Positions 48,950 through 61,900 of a DNA stretch of 64,000 nt are shown here, piece after piece. The notes under the pieces were generated by a model, which was not told where the DNA came from, made no database searches, and saw only the letters and a program-made list of their open reading frames with translations. The position numbers were made by a program, and so were the translations under genes. The stretch covers positions 6,014,001-6,078,000 of the forward strand of contig NC_134297.1 of assembly GCF_949628215.1 (NCBI RefSeq). Direction: 5' to 3'. Source of the DNA: Phalacrocorax aristotelis. Taxonomy: Eukaryota; Chordata; Aves; Suliformes; Phalacrocoracidae. Within the stretch, counting starts at the first letter, position 1; the number at the start of each line of letters is the position of its first letter.

Positions 48950-51900
48950 CCATATGCAACGGCAGGGAAGGCCTCAGCTAACGGCTTCCAGGCATCAGCC
49001 AGTAAACACACAGATTGTTTTTGGTTTTTTTTGGAAGTTGCACGGAGACCATCGTCCTTCTGCTGCCTCATAGCACCCAGACAGCGCCAGAAGCAACCAC
49101 CACACTGGTCTGGGCGTTTTCCTTAATATATATAGCAAATTCACACCAATAACCTTAGGGAATTGATACATCAGGCAACAGAGGAGCTGGTAAAATGATG
49201 GAGGGAGGAAACAAATCGTTCCCAGCTACGCTTTCAAGAGCTGCCATGACTCCACGGGCAGGCCGGGAAGAGATGCAGATACGCAGGCAGCCAAACACAG
49301 GCTGGAAAATGCAGAGAAGCAGGGTTTGCTGCAGGCTGACAGGAGGCCAGACTAGAGGGAGAAAAGTTCATTTAATTATTTAATTCCCCACCCTAAGGCA
49401 CAGCCTGCCTTGGATAGGTGACAGGGCAGAGGAGAGAACCTCCTCCTCTCCATCCTCCTCCTAAGAAGCTTCAGCTCCCTGGTGCCTGGAAAGATGGCAC
49501 CAAGAAAAAGGGCAAAAGCCTCAAAGTCAGAAGAAACATAGCTTTCTGCCCACAGAGAGGGATGGGAAAAATCATTTCCACTCTCCTCACGCAGCTGTCC
49601 CCTACTTTGTTCCATAAAAGCAGTTTTTTCCCAGGGATCCTCGCTCCTCTCGAGGGTGCGCCAAAGGTGCAGTGGACACAGATAAAATGGCTCTGTGAGC
49701 ACAAGAAGAGATGCCGAGGCCACAGATCCCACAAGGGATATCTCAGGCATTTATTTTCAGACGCTTCTGCCTGAGGCTGGATGCGAAGCAGCAGAGAAGA
49801 GGGAGCTTATTCATCCCATTACTGGGCCCTTGAGGCATCCAGTTCCCCCCACCATGAAAATTTTAATAAAACCAGTGCATCGACTTTCAATTAGAAGGCC
49901 GTAAAACGGTTCATTTTCATCTGTTTGTTGCACAGTAACAGAGATCCTCGGGAGAAAACAGCGCCTTTTCCAGACTGTCTGCGACGCAGAGAGCATTAAT
50001 TGAATATTCTGTTGAAACCACCTTCAATTAGTGCCTCCGAGTTTTGCATGACATTCACCACTGCAACTCACCCGATTCTGCATGCGGCACGTTTGGGGTT
50101 TCGTGATGCGCACATCACATTAACTCCCAGCATTATCCCGAAAATAACAATTTTATTTGCTAATGAGATGCTAGCCGGTGTAGGGTAGGCTGCTGCTCCA
50201 CAAGGCGACGGCTTCCCGGTCTGTGCGGCATAAAGCAGCACGGGTTCCCCAACCACAGAATAACCAGCATGGATAATAAATTCCCCATGCTAACCCAAAC
50301 CGTACCACCGCTCTTCTCTCTACTGGGGAGTTGAGGCCAACCCTACGGCTGATGCTTTCATATAGATGCAGCACCCTTCTTTATAGTTCCCCCAACAGCC
50401 TGGAGACTACAGTTAAGTGCATTCACATCCCAGGTGGGATTCAAGCTGTAAATGTTTGTCCTGTGGATCCTGAGGCACCAGCCAGCCCTAAACATCCTTT
50501 TTGGCCATACTTCAGGAAAAAGTTCAAGCCCAGTGGCGGCCAGGAGACAGAAGCAAGGTCAAAAATGTCACTCCCGTTACTACTTCTGCTGGCTGCCAGC
50601 CTCACCCACACCGAGGGACAACTGAAACCGTCCATCCCAGGCCTGATTTCTCCCAACAGCCAAGCGAGCTCTGCTGCAAACGCTGCCCCAGACTCACTCA
50701 GGTCACAGAGCAAACGAGTTCCTGCTGCGATACCCAAAGCTCCGCAGAGATGCTGCTCTCGCCTACCTCACAGGCAATCACTCAGCATGGAGCAGAGATG
50801 CTGGAAGATATTCTGGTGGAAATGTGCTTTCATCTTTCCTCAAGAAAAAAAAAAAGATCACGTTTCAAATTTTGTATGCATCTCTACTGACTGGGGGGGA
50901 TCTTTTTTCTGCTGAGTCCTAATACACAGCGACCTCCTTTACACTCATTTCAGCAACTGCCAGAGACTCTCCAAACATCGATGCAAAAGGGAGAGGGGAG
51001 CCAAGGTGTCAGGCGCCAGAGGCTTGCGACCAAATAGCCCACAGCAGCACAAGAAGTTAGAGGACCAAGGAGATTTAGACACATGGATGTGGGATTTCGA
51101 CACGTTACACATGGCTGTGCATCCCGTGTACCACAGGAATGGTTTGGTTGATTTAGGTCACTGTATAGCATCAGGGAAGCAGCACAGTTCGGAAGGATGA
51201 GCCATGCAAGCAAGATGTATCGCTTCCCCGTGGCACAGCCTCAGTTTCCCCAACTTTAAGAAAGCTGAAGAATTGTAAAAGAAGAGTGGAGAAGACTTTG
51301 TAGAGCATAGTCATCTACTGAGAGCATACCGTCACCTACTGAGGTGACACGCTATATTAGCAAGGTGATATTAATAAGCAGATCTTACATGCAAAATTTT
51401 ACATGCAAAATTGCACGACATTCAACCTCGTGTCGAGTGCACGGCAAGCTGATTTTTTTTAATTACAGGGGGGTGTTTTAGGTTGGGTTTCCCCCCCCCC
51501 CCCCCCCCCCCCCCCTGCAGCTCCATCATTAGCTTCAGCTAACAAATTGGAAGGCTGTGGGAGAGGAGGTGAGCAAAAGAGGTCCATAGGCACGCATTTA
51601 ACATCCACGTGCAATTAGCAGCTACACACGCCGGCAGCATGCGTGACGGCAGTTGGCCACTTAGATGAGCAATTACCAAGGCTACACCACACGTGCGCCG
51701 GCTGAGGTCCCCTCCCAGCACCAATTCGCTGCTCGAGCCTCAGGCTGAGTGGCTGCAACGCAAAGCTGCGCTGACATTTACGGCTCAGCGCGGGGCAAAT
51801 TTCACTTATTGTACATAAAGCATCCACGCCTGCATTTTCACCAGGGCTTGGAGCCGGGCTCTTGGCTTCCAAAGATGCCAAGAAAATGCACGTCTGCCTC

Positions 51901-54900
51901 AAGAAAAACCCAAATACAGCTGCAGCCCGAGTGCTTTTGAGAAACCCCACGCACCGGCCAACTCTTTTTTTTTTTAATTGTTTCATAACTTTCTATCTGC
52001 AGAGCACTCTAATATAATCAGGTACTCTGCACAGGGGATTAGCAGGCTTATATCCCGTGGATCCAATCAGGAAAGTCTATCAGCAAAACATACTTATGTT
52101 GATACAGCTATTATAATCTGCATAATTCTTCTGAGTTCACATACTTAATGGATAGCAAACAGAGTCATTACTGCTGCAACTTACATCCATAGGATCTCTA
52201 TGAGCCATTCACTGCAGTGTTTTTTATTATTCATAGCTTTAGTTATTGATTTTCAGGAGAAGATACATGCTTTTAAGCACCATAAAAGCAAGAGAGGAAA
52301 ACAAATAGCACTATTCCAAGATTAATACGCTGCACATAATAAAAGTATGGCTGTCACATTGCACTGCATATAGCTGATGGAGCCTTGACAAATTCCATGC
52401 AAAATGGCTGAGTTGCTTAAGAAGCTTGTTAAATAATTTAAAGGCAAGTTTTACTGGAGGCAGGAAAGTTCTTCCCCAAATCCAGTTTCTTAGATTTATG
52501 AGCTACGAGTATGTTAATCAACCAAAGTGGAGGATTCAGCCAAGATGTTTCCTCCCAGCAGGGCGGGAGGGTGGAGGGTTTAAGCAGGGATATATGATAT
52601 GATAATGTGGTATTATCTGACCCCTGCGTGGCTCACATCTGCAAGGTGTCCAAGCCACGGTCCAGCAGACATGCTTGGATGCAATGGTGATTCACGATTG
52701 TCAAACCATGGGGCACCAGAGATCCTCTAAGGAGGAATCATATACCTGGACAGTGTCAGGACCGCTCATCCTGCCCCTTCCCACCTCTCCAGTGCAGGAT
52801 TCATCTCAAACCCAGACAACTTGGTCACACCTCAAGATCCCTCCAGGGTCGGGACTGGCTACAAAGAGACTCTTCCCCTCTTGCTCCAATGCATTTCCCA
52901 TAGGGAATTAATCTACCAGCACTGACCCTCCAGGAGGTACGAGTGATGCTTATGGACATCTTCAGGTTGCGCAGTCCAGAACTGGCACCGGGAAGGGCTG
53001 GCCAACTCCTGAGCATCTCAGCATGACAACAGCTCTTTTATTGCCTTGCAATCCCTGGCAGACAGACCTGCACTGCTAAACCAACTAGGTATATCAGCGC
53101 TAACATCCCTAGCAGAAAGGCTCCCAGCTTCAGGATATTTGCATGAGGAATAGCTTCCAGTGCCCAAGAGCCCCTTCAAAATCAACATCATAGGACAGCA
53201 AGCGCAAAGCCAAGCTCAAACCCAGCGGAGCATTGCAGAAAAGCAACACCACGCTGCTTTGTTCACTTCAAGGCTCACGTAGGAGGCAAAGGACCTTCCA
53301 AATTACTACATTTCTATAGCAACTAGGGTCCCACCATGGTCTTTTTGTTCCAGACATTGTACAGAGTGTCTCCATATTAATAACCCTGCTTCCCAAAGCA
53401 GCAGGGAACACGAAGAAAAAACACCCACAAAGTCAAATGTAAGAAACCAGTCTGCTCCAATACCTAGGCAAGGAGGGATGCAGCTAGGGGAAGCTTGCCA
53501 AACACCAGTATTCAGTGTAGGCATCTAAAGGACCTTATAACCAGGCTTCCAGGGCTGTGCTGGGGATGCTTTGCAGCTTATGTCAAAGCTAGACTCACAA
53601 AAAGTCATCCCAACAGCTTCACACTCCCCTTTTCCAAGTCCACAGAAGAAGAGCTGGGTGTCTAAATCTTCCATACTTGACCTCCAAGACCCTACTTTCA
53701 TGAACAAGTCCATTTATTCGCAGTTACTTAGGCAGCTCTGGCCACTGAAGCGCTGCTCATAAGATACTCGCCCTCCAAACAGCACAGCAACACAGGCAAC
53801 AGCCCCAGTTTTGCTATGGGGAATGACCAAGGAAGGGGTTTACGTGACCACCCTTCCCCATCCATCCAAGCAAGCTGTTCCTGCCTTTTTTTTGGGGAGG
53901 GAAAGGGAGTGGAAATCAGCCTGGGGATGAAGCTACTTGCTCTGAGAGCACCTTGCCATGCCATCACCTCTTCTGCATCCAAACTGCAAGAAGAGGAATG
54001 GCACCTTAAGTCATTTCCCACACAGGAAAGCATTGTCAAAACAGAGAATTGGAGATATTTTTCCTGATCCCAGCCAGCAGCAGCTATCGCTCCTCAGTAG
54101 CAGGAGGCCACACCATCGAAGCCACGATGAAGGAGGGAGTTTTACTGTCCTGGGAGGAGCTCTAGGAGACAGCACACTCAAGCCAGTTCATTTTTCCCTG
54201 CATCAGTTACATCCACTCCCATTAAAGCTTCCAGGTGGCTGTAACTTTCATAAAAGCATCTCTGCAGAGACACCTCCCTTCCCAAGAGCGGCCTGTTAAG
54301 CAAAGCACTATTTAACTAAGATGGACGTATATATTTAAGGACCCCAGAAATTCTCCCTGTGCCACCCCCATGCTTGCAAAAAGGGAAATCTGTGATCCAA
54401 ATGAAGCCTGGTGCTTGAGAAAGGCAAAGGATATCAGGCAGGTGATTTTATCCCAAATATAGCCATTTTGGGAGGACCCTCATCCTCGAGGGCAGGTGGG
54501 AGCTGGTTTGTACACAGCATCTTACCTCGTGGAGATCAGCAAGGCTCTCTGCGCCGTGCGCTCTGTTCTGCATTTATCCATTAATAAGAAGCTGTCAGAG
54601 TCCTGGTTCGTACCCATTAATCTCCTAATTGGCCATGCTTCCTAGCCCAACTCGGGAGTAACAGCTCCCCACGGGTCCTTTACGCCACACAGTTATATAG
54701 CACTGAGAGTTAGCACCTGCCAGAGGACCCGACCACCCCACTCCCACCCGCAACAAAAAAGCCAGTGGGGGAACAGGGACATTTGTCACCACCGGTATCA
54801 TGATTAAAATGCTTTGGCATCACTCTGACAGCTTGGCATCCTCCAGCTCCGGTACCCTAACGTAAGGGCAGGCTGCCCAGCCCACGCCACAACTTGCAGA

Positions 54901-56829
54901 AACTCCTCTCCCCAAAACCTCTCTTGAAGAGAGAAGAGGAACCAGAGCAGATGGAGGCAAGGGGGAGACCGAGGCACGAGGCTTTAACTGCCCTGCGGCA
55001 AGCGTGGTGTGCTCCAGCGAAGGAGGAGGCTGTGAACCTCTTGGAGGTCTAACGCTGGAGCAGGAGAAGCCAGGCTCTGCTCTTCAGCTTTGTTAACGCC
55101 AACAGCTCAAGCTCTGCCTTGCACACGTGTATTTTGGAGCATGCCTAGGAGGCAGCAACAGTTTGCAAGACCTGCATGTTGCTCACTTGCAAAAATATCA
55201 GACCTGCTTCACTGATCCATACCCATCTAACATACGGTACCGGGTACTGCTGCTTGTCTAATGTATGTATTTACGCCATAACACACCAAAGCCGGGATGG
55301 GAGCACCCAGGCGACGAGGAGCACAGCACAACCCTGCACACGAGCAGCTCCAGCCCCCAGAAATACCCCTGGATGGGCAACAACGGCAGGGATTCACCGA
55401 GCCAGTCCCGAGACCAGCACCTCGCCCCTGCTTCCCAGGGGATTCAGGCTGCAAATATCCCCTTTAAGAGTCTTTTCCAAAGGGATAGGTTTTTTAAAGG
55501 ATTTTAATTAAATCGAGTTTTCCTTGCTGCCCAATCTTCCTGCAGCACCCACACACAGCTAAAAGACATTCTCAGAACTGGCATATTTTGGGCAATTTCA
55601 ATAATACTGCAAAATTATTCACCCGGGAGAAGAAATTTCACCCCACGCTCCTCATCCTGGCCATCTACAGCACCCAAATCCCACCCAACACCAGCTCCCA
55701 CACACAGAGGCATCCCCTGCCTCCTCATTTTGGGGTTTGGGTTTTTTTTCTGCTTTTCACATGAGCCCAAGAGCCACAACCACACACGAAGGAGAAACAG
55801 AAAAACCCCGACACGTTTTGTATGTTGCATCCAGGGAGTTTATCAGCCCCAAATATCCCTTCTGTTATTTAACCACACAACACAAATATCACCACTGGGG
55901 ACAAACCTTGCAGCAATACCTTCCCACAACCTTCAATCTCCAGAATCTGGATGCATCCAGCGAGGTCCCCAATGACAAAGTGGGGACCCTTCCAAGGCTC
56001 CTGCCCACACCCCCCTCCTGACATGACTTCAAGAGGATTTTTAAAATTATCCTGACCTTTTTGCAGAGCGGGCTCATTCCTGCCACCGTCCCGTGTCTCC
56101 TCTCGTGGGGGCTGTCCCCAGCAGCTCCACGGGTGTCTTTGGGGAGCCCCTCATATGTGGAAACCAGGGACCCCAGGCACTCTGCACCTCCTCAGCTGCA
56201 ACAGGCAGAAATTCAGGTGTATTTTTTCCACAACAGCAAACACGTTTCAGCCCCAACTCCTCCCAGCACACCACCAAGCCCCACATTGCAAGCAGGAACC
56301 CACCCACAACAAAAGGTTCCCACCCCAGCCCCTTTGGTACCCACAGCCCCACCACAGGTGGGCACCATCACCACACTTTGCTCCCGATTAATTCCTGTCT
56401 GCAGGCTGGGGGTGATCCTCCCATCCCTATTTGACCCCAGTGCACTTTTCTTCCTTGTTTTTAGTCTCTTTGTTTTGGGTTTTTTTTGCTGGCAGTGCTC
56501 CATGAGGTAACGTAGGCCAGGTGTTTTCCAGGGCTCTCAGCACCTCGAATACACCGGAGCTGCCTGTTTACACCACCTTTTTATTTGAAATCGTGGAGAA
56601 ATGCTAACTTTCCCTCTTTTTTTCACACGCGCAAAGTAATTTTGATGCTTTTTTTTTTTCAGAAAATGATAATAAAATATATAGAATTGCTATAAACTCT
56701 AGTCGCTGTTAACACCTACAGGACAAGGCCACCGCGGGGCTGCACGCTTTTTTCCAAAGCATGGGGAAAAAAAAAACACGGGGGGGGATGGGGACCTTTC
56801 TGGAAACTTTCTGGAATCTTTAAATCTTA
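48950..56829. other. Intergenic, no gene recognised
   Basis: Holds AT-rich unique blocks at 49780-50180 and 51960-52540 that may be conserved non-coding DNA, a possible MIR scrap at 51231-51260 (cacagcctcagtttcccc), a C25 run (51491-51515) and T/A-rich DNA at 56580-56720 just upstream of the SNX19 island. The 194-codon frame at 50331-50915 overlaps other frames and has no family resemblance. Confidence 0.55.
51491..51515. repeat. Poly-C tract (25 C)
   Basis: An uninterrupted run of 25 C after ggttgggttt. The opposite strand is G25, which can form a G-quadruplex, and the C strand an i-motif. Its exact length may be affected by sequencing. Confidence 0.9.
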
Positions 56830-56867
56830 ACGGTACTGCCGCGCGCTCTCGCGGCGCCGGCCCTCCC

Positions 56868-56885
56868 GCCCGCCAGGGGGCGCTA
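56868..56885 (+). promoter_or_regulatory. CTCF motif
   Basis: ccgcccgccagggggcgcta contains the strong CTCF core CCAGGGGGCGC with the following TA. It lies at the upstream edge of the SNX19 CpG island, a typical site for an insulator or loop anchor. Strength is judged by eye from the known motif. Confidence 0.65.
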
Positions 56886-56922
56886 AGCGCGGGGTGGGGG
56901 GCGCTTCCCCAACGGGGGAGGT

Positions 56923-56931
56923 ACCGGAAGC
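56923..56931 (+). promoter_or_regulatory. ETS-family motif
   Basis: accggaagc is the classic ETS/GABPA site, common close to transcription starts of TATA-less CpG-island promoters. Confidence 0.55.
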
Positions 56932-56996
56932 GGCGGCGGAAATGGCGGCCGGTGCCCCCGAGGCCCCGCCGCGGCGGTGGTTGTCGGCCCCGGGCG
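56932..56996 (+). other. SNX19: Probable SNX19 first exon (3' part)
   Basis: A good splice donor (gcg|gtgagt) lies at 56996/56997, soon after the ETS and YY1 motifs. That suggests a short first exon. An ATG at 56942 opens 18 codons (MAAGAPEAPP...) up to the donor. The exon start is not determined, and I cannot exclude an unspliced 5' UTR running to 57397. Confidence 0.45.
56938..56949 (+). promoter_or_regulatory. YY1 motif overlapping an ATG
   Basis: ggaaatggcggc matches the YY1 site AANATGGCGGC, which in many housekeeping genes lies just downstream of the transcription start and includes an ATG (here at 56942). Confidence 0.55.
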
Positions 56997-57110
56997 GTGA
57001 GTGTGGCGGGGCGGGGGGACCTCCGGGTGTCCGTACCGGCTGGGCGCGGCCCTGTGCCCCGCAGCAGCGTGAGCTCCGGGGACTGTGGGGAGACCCCGGG
57101 GAGGGGACAG

Positions 57111-57345
57111 GGCGGTTGGGCTCCGGTGCCCGGTGAGGCACCCGCTCGGTTGGGCCCTGACGAGCCCCGGTGCCTGGTGAAGGAGCCCGGCGGGTTGAGC
57201 CCTGGTGCCTGTTAAGGACGCTGCTGAGCTGAGGAACGACGAGCCCCGGTGCCCGGTGAAGGAGCCTATTCGGTTGAGCCCTGATGAGCCCCAGTGCCCA
57301 GTGAGGACCCCAGCGGGTTGAGCCTCGACAAACCCCGCTGTCCAG
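57111..57345. repeat. GC-rich minisatellite in SNX19 5' intron/UTR
   Basis: Five to six imperfect units of about 34-47 bp, each with a cggttgagccctga-type start and a gagccccggtgcccggtgaag-type middle, beginning near 57112, 57146, 57190, 57237, 57271 and 57313. The array lies between the probable first exon and the SNX19 start codon. Confidence 0.7.
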
Positions 57346-57396
57346 CCACCAAGGCAGCAGCCAGCAGAGCCCCAGGGCGGCTCCCCCAGCCCCGCC

Positions 57397-58932
57397 ATGC
57401 CAGCCCAGGGGCCATCAGGGTTCCGTCGGGCGCTGGTGGTGCTGGTGGCCGCGCTGGGCTGGCTGCTGGCCCTGCAGCTGCTGCTCGACCTGCGGGCACT
57501 GGGGCTGCTGTGCGGGGTGCTGGCGGTGCTGGGCAGCTGGCTGGGCCCCCGGGCCCTCAGTCCCCCTGGCCGGCGGCTCCGGCTGGAGCGTTTTGTCAGC
57601 TCCCTGCAGCCCCTGCCCCACTGCCCGGCAGCTGAGGGGCGGCTGGAGAGGGAGATCGCCAGCACCATCCGCAAAGTGGTGCGGGACTTTGTTGCCTCCT
57701 GGTACCGCACCATCAGCAGTGAGCCAGCCTTTGAGGCTGAGGTGGAGAAGGCCATGATGGGCTTGGCTACCGAGCTGAGGCAGCGGATGGGGCAAGTGGA
57801 CCGGCAAGCCCTGGCCCACCGCCTCCTTCTCCTCTGCGGCCACCACTTGCAGAGCTACCTGCGGGCCCGTGAGGCCCTGAAGGGCGATCTGGAGGGTGGC
57901 CAGACCCTGTGGCGGGAGTACAGCCGGCTGATGGAGCCGCACCCTGCCCTTTCCAGCCCAGCAGCTGAGGTGGGCTATACCCGGGCTGCTGTGGAGAAGC
58001 TGCTGCGGGCACTGGTGCCCCCACCCCACCTGGAGACGCGGACGGGACGCTTTGTGGTGGTGGAGCTAGTCACCTGCAACGTGCTCCTGCCAGCCATCAG
58101 GAAGGTGGCTGATCCTGACTGGATCAACCTGCTGCTCATCGGGGCTTTCTCCAAGAAGCTACGGGGTGAGGAGCCGCCCCCTGCACCCCCAGTGCCTGAT
58201 TCTTTGCCCTTCACAGTGCAGACGGACGCTGCCGCTGCTGGGCCGTCCCCCTCCCCAAGGGCCGCAGAGGTGCCCAGGCGAGAGGCGGGGGCTGCTGGTG
58301 AGGACGGAGAGGACCGGACAAGCAGGCTGTGTCACACAGAGGAGCCCTTCCTCCACCCACGAGCCCTGGGCTCCCTCTTCCCCTGTGAGGGTTTGGAGCT
58401 GGAGTCCCCTGCAACTGATGCAGGCCAGGACATGGACCTGCTGGCACCATCACCTGCAGGGGAGTTCCTTGATGAACCCCTCCAGGACACCTCCACTGTG
58501 CTGGAGGGACCGGCTGTTTCTGAGGATGGTATGGGTGACCTGGAGGAGGGCATCGCCACCAGCTTGGATGCCAGCCTCCTTCCCACCTCTGCTTTTGTAC
58601 TGAGCTCCTGCCCTGACATCCAAATTGACCCCGCAGTTGAGAAGGAAGAGGAAAGCCTGGCTGTGCTCAAAAAGTCCTCTTCGCAGAGGCCCTCTAGCTT
58701 GGGGAAAGATCTGGGGGCAGCAGAGGGCCCATCACAAAGCTCCCCAGACCCAGGGCAGACTCTGCCCTTGCTCTCATCCTCCCCAACGGCTTCCATCAGC
58801 ACCTTCAGCTTTGAGCCCCTCAGCAGCCCCGACGGGCCGGTCGTCATCCAGAACCTGCGGATAACTGGGACCATCACTGCCCGAGAGCACAGCGGGACTG
58901 GCTTCCACCCCTACACCCTGTACACCGTCAAG
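57397..58932 (+). CDS. SNX19: SNX19 coding exon 1: anchor, PXA, linker, PX start
   Basis: Encodes residues 1-512 and ends in phase 0 at TVK before the donor gtaaag. It carries the two N-terminal hydrophobic segments, the whole PXA domain (from RLEREIAST to LLLIGAFSKK), the variable acidic linker and the first PX strands. The large first coding exon is very GC-rich, which opens long spurious frames on both strands. Confidence 0.95.
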
Positions 58933-61900
58933 GTAAAGTCACCCCTTTTCTCCCGACAGTCACCCCTTTTCCAAGATCCCTGCCCTGCTGTGGGAGCACA
59001 GGCTGGTGTTGGGAGATGGGGATTTGTGCCACGTGTCGTTTGGCAATAACTTTCGTCTGGGAGCAGGGGAATATCTGGCACAGTGTTTTCCCTGTAGACA
59101 TTCTGGTGTGGGATAGGGGTTCCCACTCTTGGGGTTCCCACTCTTGTCCAAGGATCATGTGGGGCTGGTTGAGTCTTTTGTATCCTGTTTTCACCTTCAT
59201 CTTGAGGGAGTTGTGTGCTGTGCAGCCCCTGTTTCTCAGGAAGGGTCAGTCTGAGGAACTGCTGCATGGGACCTCTGTGGGGTCTGGCAACTGCGGGGCC
59301 AAGAGGGGTCACAGCACAGGGAGATTGTTTTGGGGTCTGTAAGGATTATTAACTGTTGCCTTGCTCCTCAGTATGAGACGGCCCTGGAGAGTGAGAGCGC
59401 GGGCAGCCTTCAGCAAATGGCTTACCACACCGTGAACCGCCGTTACCGGGAGTTCCTCAACCTCCAGACCAGACTGGAGGAGAAACCGGAGCTCCGCAAG
59501 TTCCTGAAAAGTCAGTGCCTGCATTAGCTTCCTGAGAAAATACTTCTCCCTCTCACCCCAGTCTGTGCTCCTCTGCTCTAAGGGTATCCTGTCCTGCCTA
59601 TGCAGCTCTGGATGCTGGGCTGTTTGTGATGCCCATGTCCGTGTTCTGTGCAGAGCTGGCTGGAGGAGAAATTTATTTCTTTCAGCAACAATTCCAGTGT
59701 TTCAAAACATCCTTGTTGCCGTTCAGCTCACAACACTTGCTTGTGTAGTTTTGCATTTTGGCAACAAATAGAAACACTGGTGTCTGCAAGCGCCTTGTTT
59801 GCATCTAAGAAAGGAGAGTAATATGTGTTGAAAGTAAGCTTTTTTAAAAAAAGAAAACAACGTTTCTTCTAATGCTACTGATGTATAAAACTTCATTGAA
59901 TTTAGCATGTAATCCTTTGGTTTTGACAGATCTGGGGTTTTGACTGGAAAGCTGCTTTGTTGAGAATTTTGGGGCTTTTGTGTGATCTAAAGTCCTTGTT
60001 CTAAACCGGTATTCTTGCTTCTTTAACATTAAAGGCACGGGTGACGCGGTATCAGCACAACACAAGTTCTGTATGGATTTAAGGTCTGATTCAGCCACCT
60101 TGCTTTGAAGGGCGTATTTTCTTGGGCTGATGCTGGGAAGTGTGCAGTGGTGGTCTAAAGCATGAGAGCATTAAGATTTTAAAACAACTGTCCCAGTTTT
60201 CTCAAGCTTGCTAATGGGTTTGTTTCCTTTGTAGATATCAAAGGCCCAAAGAAACTGTTCCCTGATCTCCCATTTGGGAACATGGACAGCGATAAAGTGG
60301 AAGCCAGAAAAAGTCTGCTAGAATCTTTCTTGAAGGTGAGGTGCTTGCTTGTGCGCCCCTGTGAGCGAGAAAGCAGTGCTAAGGTCAGCTCTGTACTGAC
60401 AGATGGTGGCGCATGTCAAATCTCTTCCACCTGTGCTTCACATGTTCAAGCTGGGAAATTGACACCAAAAACCCCCCTAAAGCTGCATCTTTCCTTGCAG
60501 CAATTGTGTGCAGTCCCTGAGATTGCAAACAGTGAGGAGGTGCAGGAGTTCCTCGCCCTGAACACTGATGCCAGGATCGCGTTCGTCAAGAAGCCCTTTG
60601 TTGTCTCCAGGATAGACAAGGTAGACAAGTGGGAAACTGGTATCTGAATCGCTTTTGGCTGCATGTAGACACGCCTCTTGGGCTTCAGTGTCTACGTATA
60701 CGGCTGGCTGCTGTAGCAGTAGCCAGAAAACTCAAACGCTGTCTGTGTCGCTGGTCTCAGCTTGCCCAGAAAGCCATAAAGCTAGGAAGAGTCAGAGCCC
60801 GTCTCAAAGAGCCTGGGGGTCATAATGGAAAACAGAGAGAGCGCTAGTCTGAAAACTCTTAATTCATATTCAAGGAGTAGGAATATATTTAATAATCCTG
60901 CACGGAGCTGCTGACTTTTGCAGATCGTTGTCAATGCCATTGTGGACACCTTGAAGACGGCATTCCCCAGGTCAGAGCCCCAGAGCCCCACGGAGGATCT
61001 TAGCGAGTCTGAAGTGGATGGGAAATCTCAGACAGACGGGAAAAAGGCTAACAAGTAAGGGCTCCTTCAGCTTCCCCCGTGCTTTACGCATGAATTTCGT
61101 ACATAAACTGACTCCATTGTGGGGAAAGGCTGAGTTGGTGCTTCACCTGCTGTGGATTATACGTTGCTGTTTTGTTGTAGCTGAATTGTTTTCTCTTTCA
61201 CGTACCAAGCAAGGGTGTTTGAGTTCCTGTCGGGATAAAGGAATAAGAATGCTCAGGTTTTCACAGAAGGTGGGTTTCCTCCTGAGGGAGCTGGGAAGGG
61301 TGGCATTTGCCAGCAAAGGTGTCGATGCTCCTGGAGAATCGCTTTTTACCCTGAAACGTGCGCGTGACCTAGGCATGTGGTGAGTCACTGCAAAACACAG
61401 CTATAAGTGGTCTCCCTGAAGGTTCACTCCTGCCTCTCCCATGTGTTTCACACAGCAACACGCCATCTTGCCCAGCGAACACTTGCATATTTATTTAGGA
61501 GTAGTGCTTAAGGTCATCGTGCGTACGTTGCACACCAAGTGTTTATTTGGTGTTGCTGGCAGTGAGGAGCCCAATTGTGCTCATCAGTGATTCTTCCCTT
61601 ACAGAAAAAGAGAAGATTTCTGCACGAGTATGGCTTTTTTTTTTTCCAGAAAAGTGATGTTTTGCTAGAAAAAGCTGCTTTGGACAAAAAGACAAACCAA
61701 AAAAGTACAAGTTTTGAAGCGTCTTGGCTGAAAAGGACATTCCTTAATGATAAACAGGCTATTTTACAATTCGTCCCACAATTCCAAGCACCCTTTCATA
61801 TCCTCCTTTCTGTGTGTGCGTGTTTATTATTGGATTTCACAATCCTGCTGAGTATGTTTCATCTCAGAGGCTTTTCTTTACGCTTTCCTGTGTATGCTGC

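Larger units (their letters stand above)
56830..57400 (+). promoter_or_regulatory. SNX19: SNX19 CpG-island promoter
   Basis: Base composition changes sharply from AT-rich (up to about 56825) to very GC- and CpG-rich, and the CpG richness continues into the first large coding exon. There is no TATA box at a sensible distance. CTCF, ETS and YY1 motifs occur within about 85 bp, the usual make-up of a housekeeping-type promoter. The transcription start probably lies between 56890 and 56940, but the sequence does not fix it. Confidence 0.75.

Noticed and set aside
50331..50915. 194-codon plus-strand frame
   Set aside because: Another frame of 129 codons overlaps it on the same strand. Composition looks random, with no domain or splice signals.
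56883..57755. 290-codon minus-strand frame with repeated peptide blocks
   Set aside because: It is antisense to the SNX19 minisatellite and first large exon. The repetition comes from the minisatellite and the lack of stops from high GC.
57415..58029. 204-codon minus-strand frame
   Set aside because: A shadow of the GC-rich SNX19 coding exon, which matches a known protein on the plus strand.
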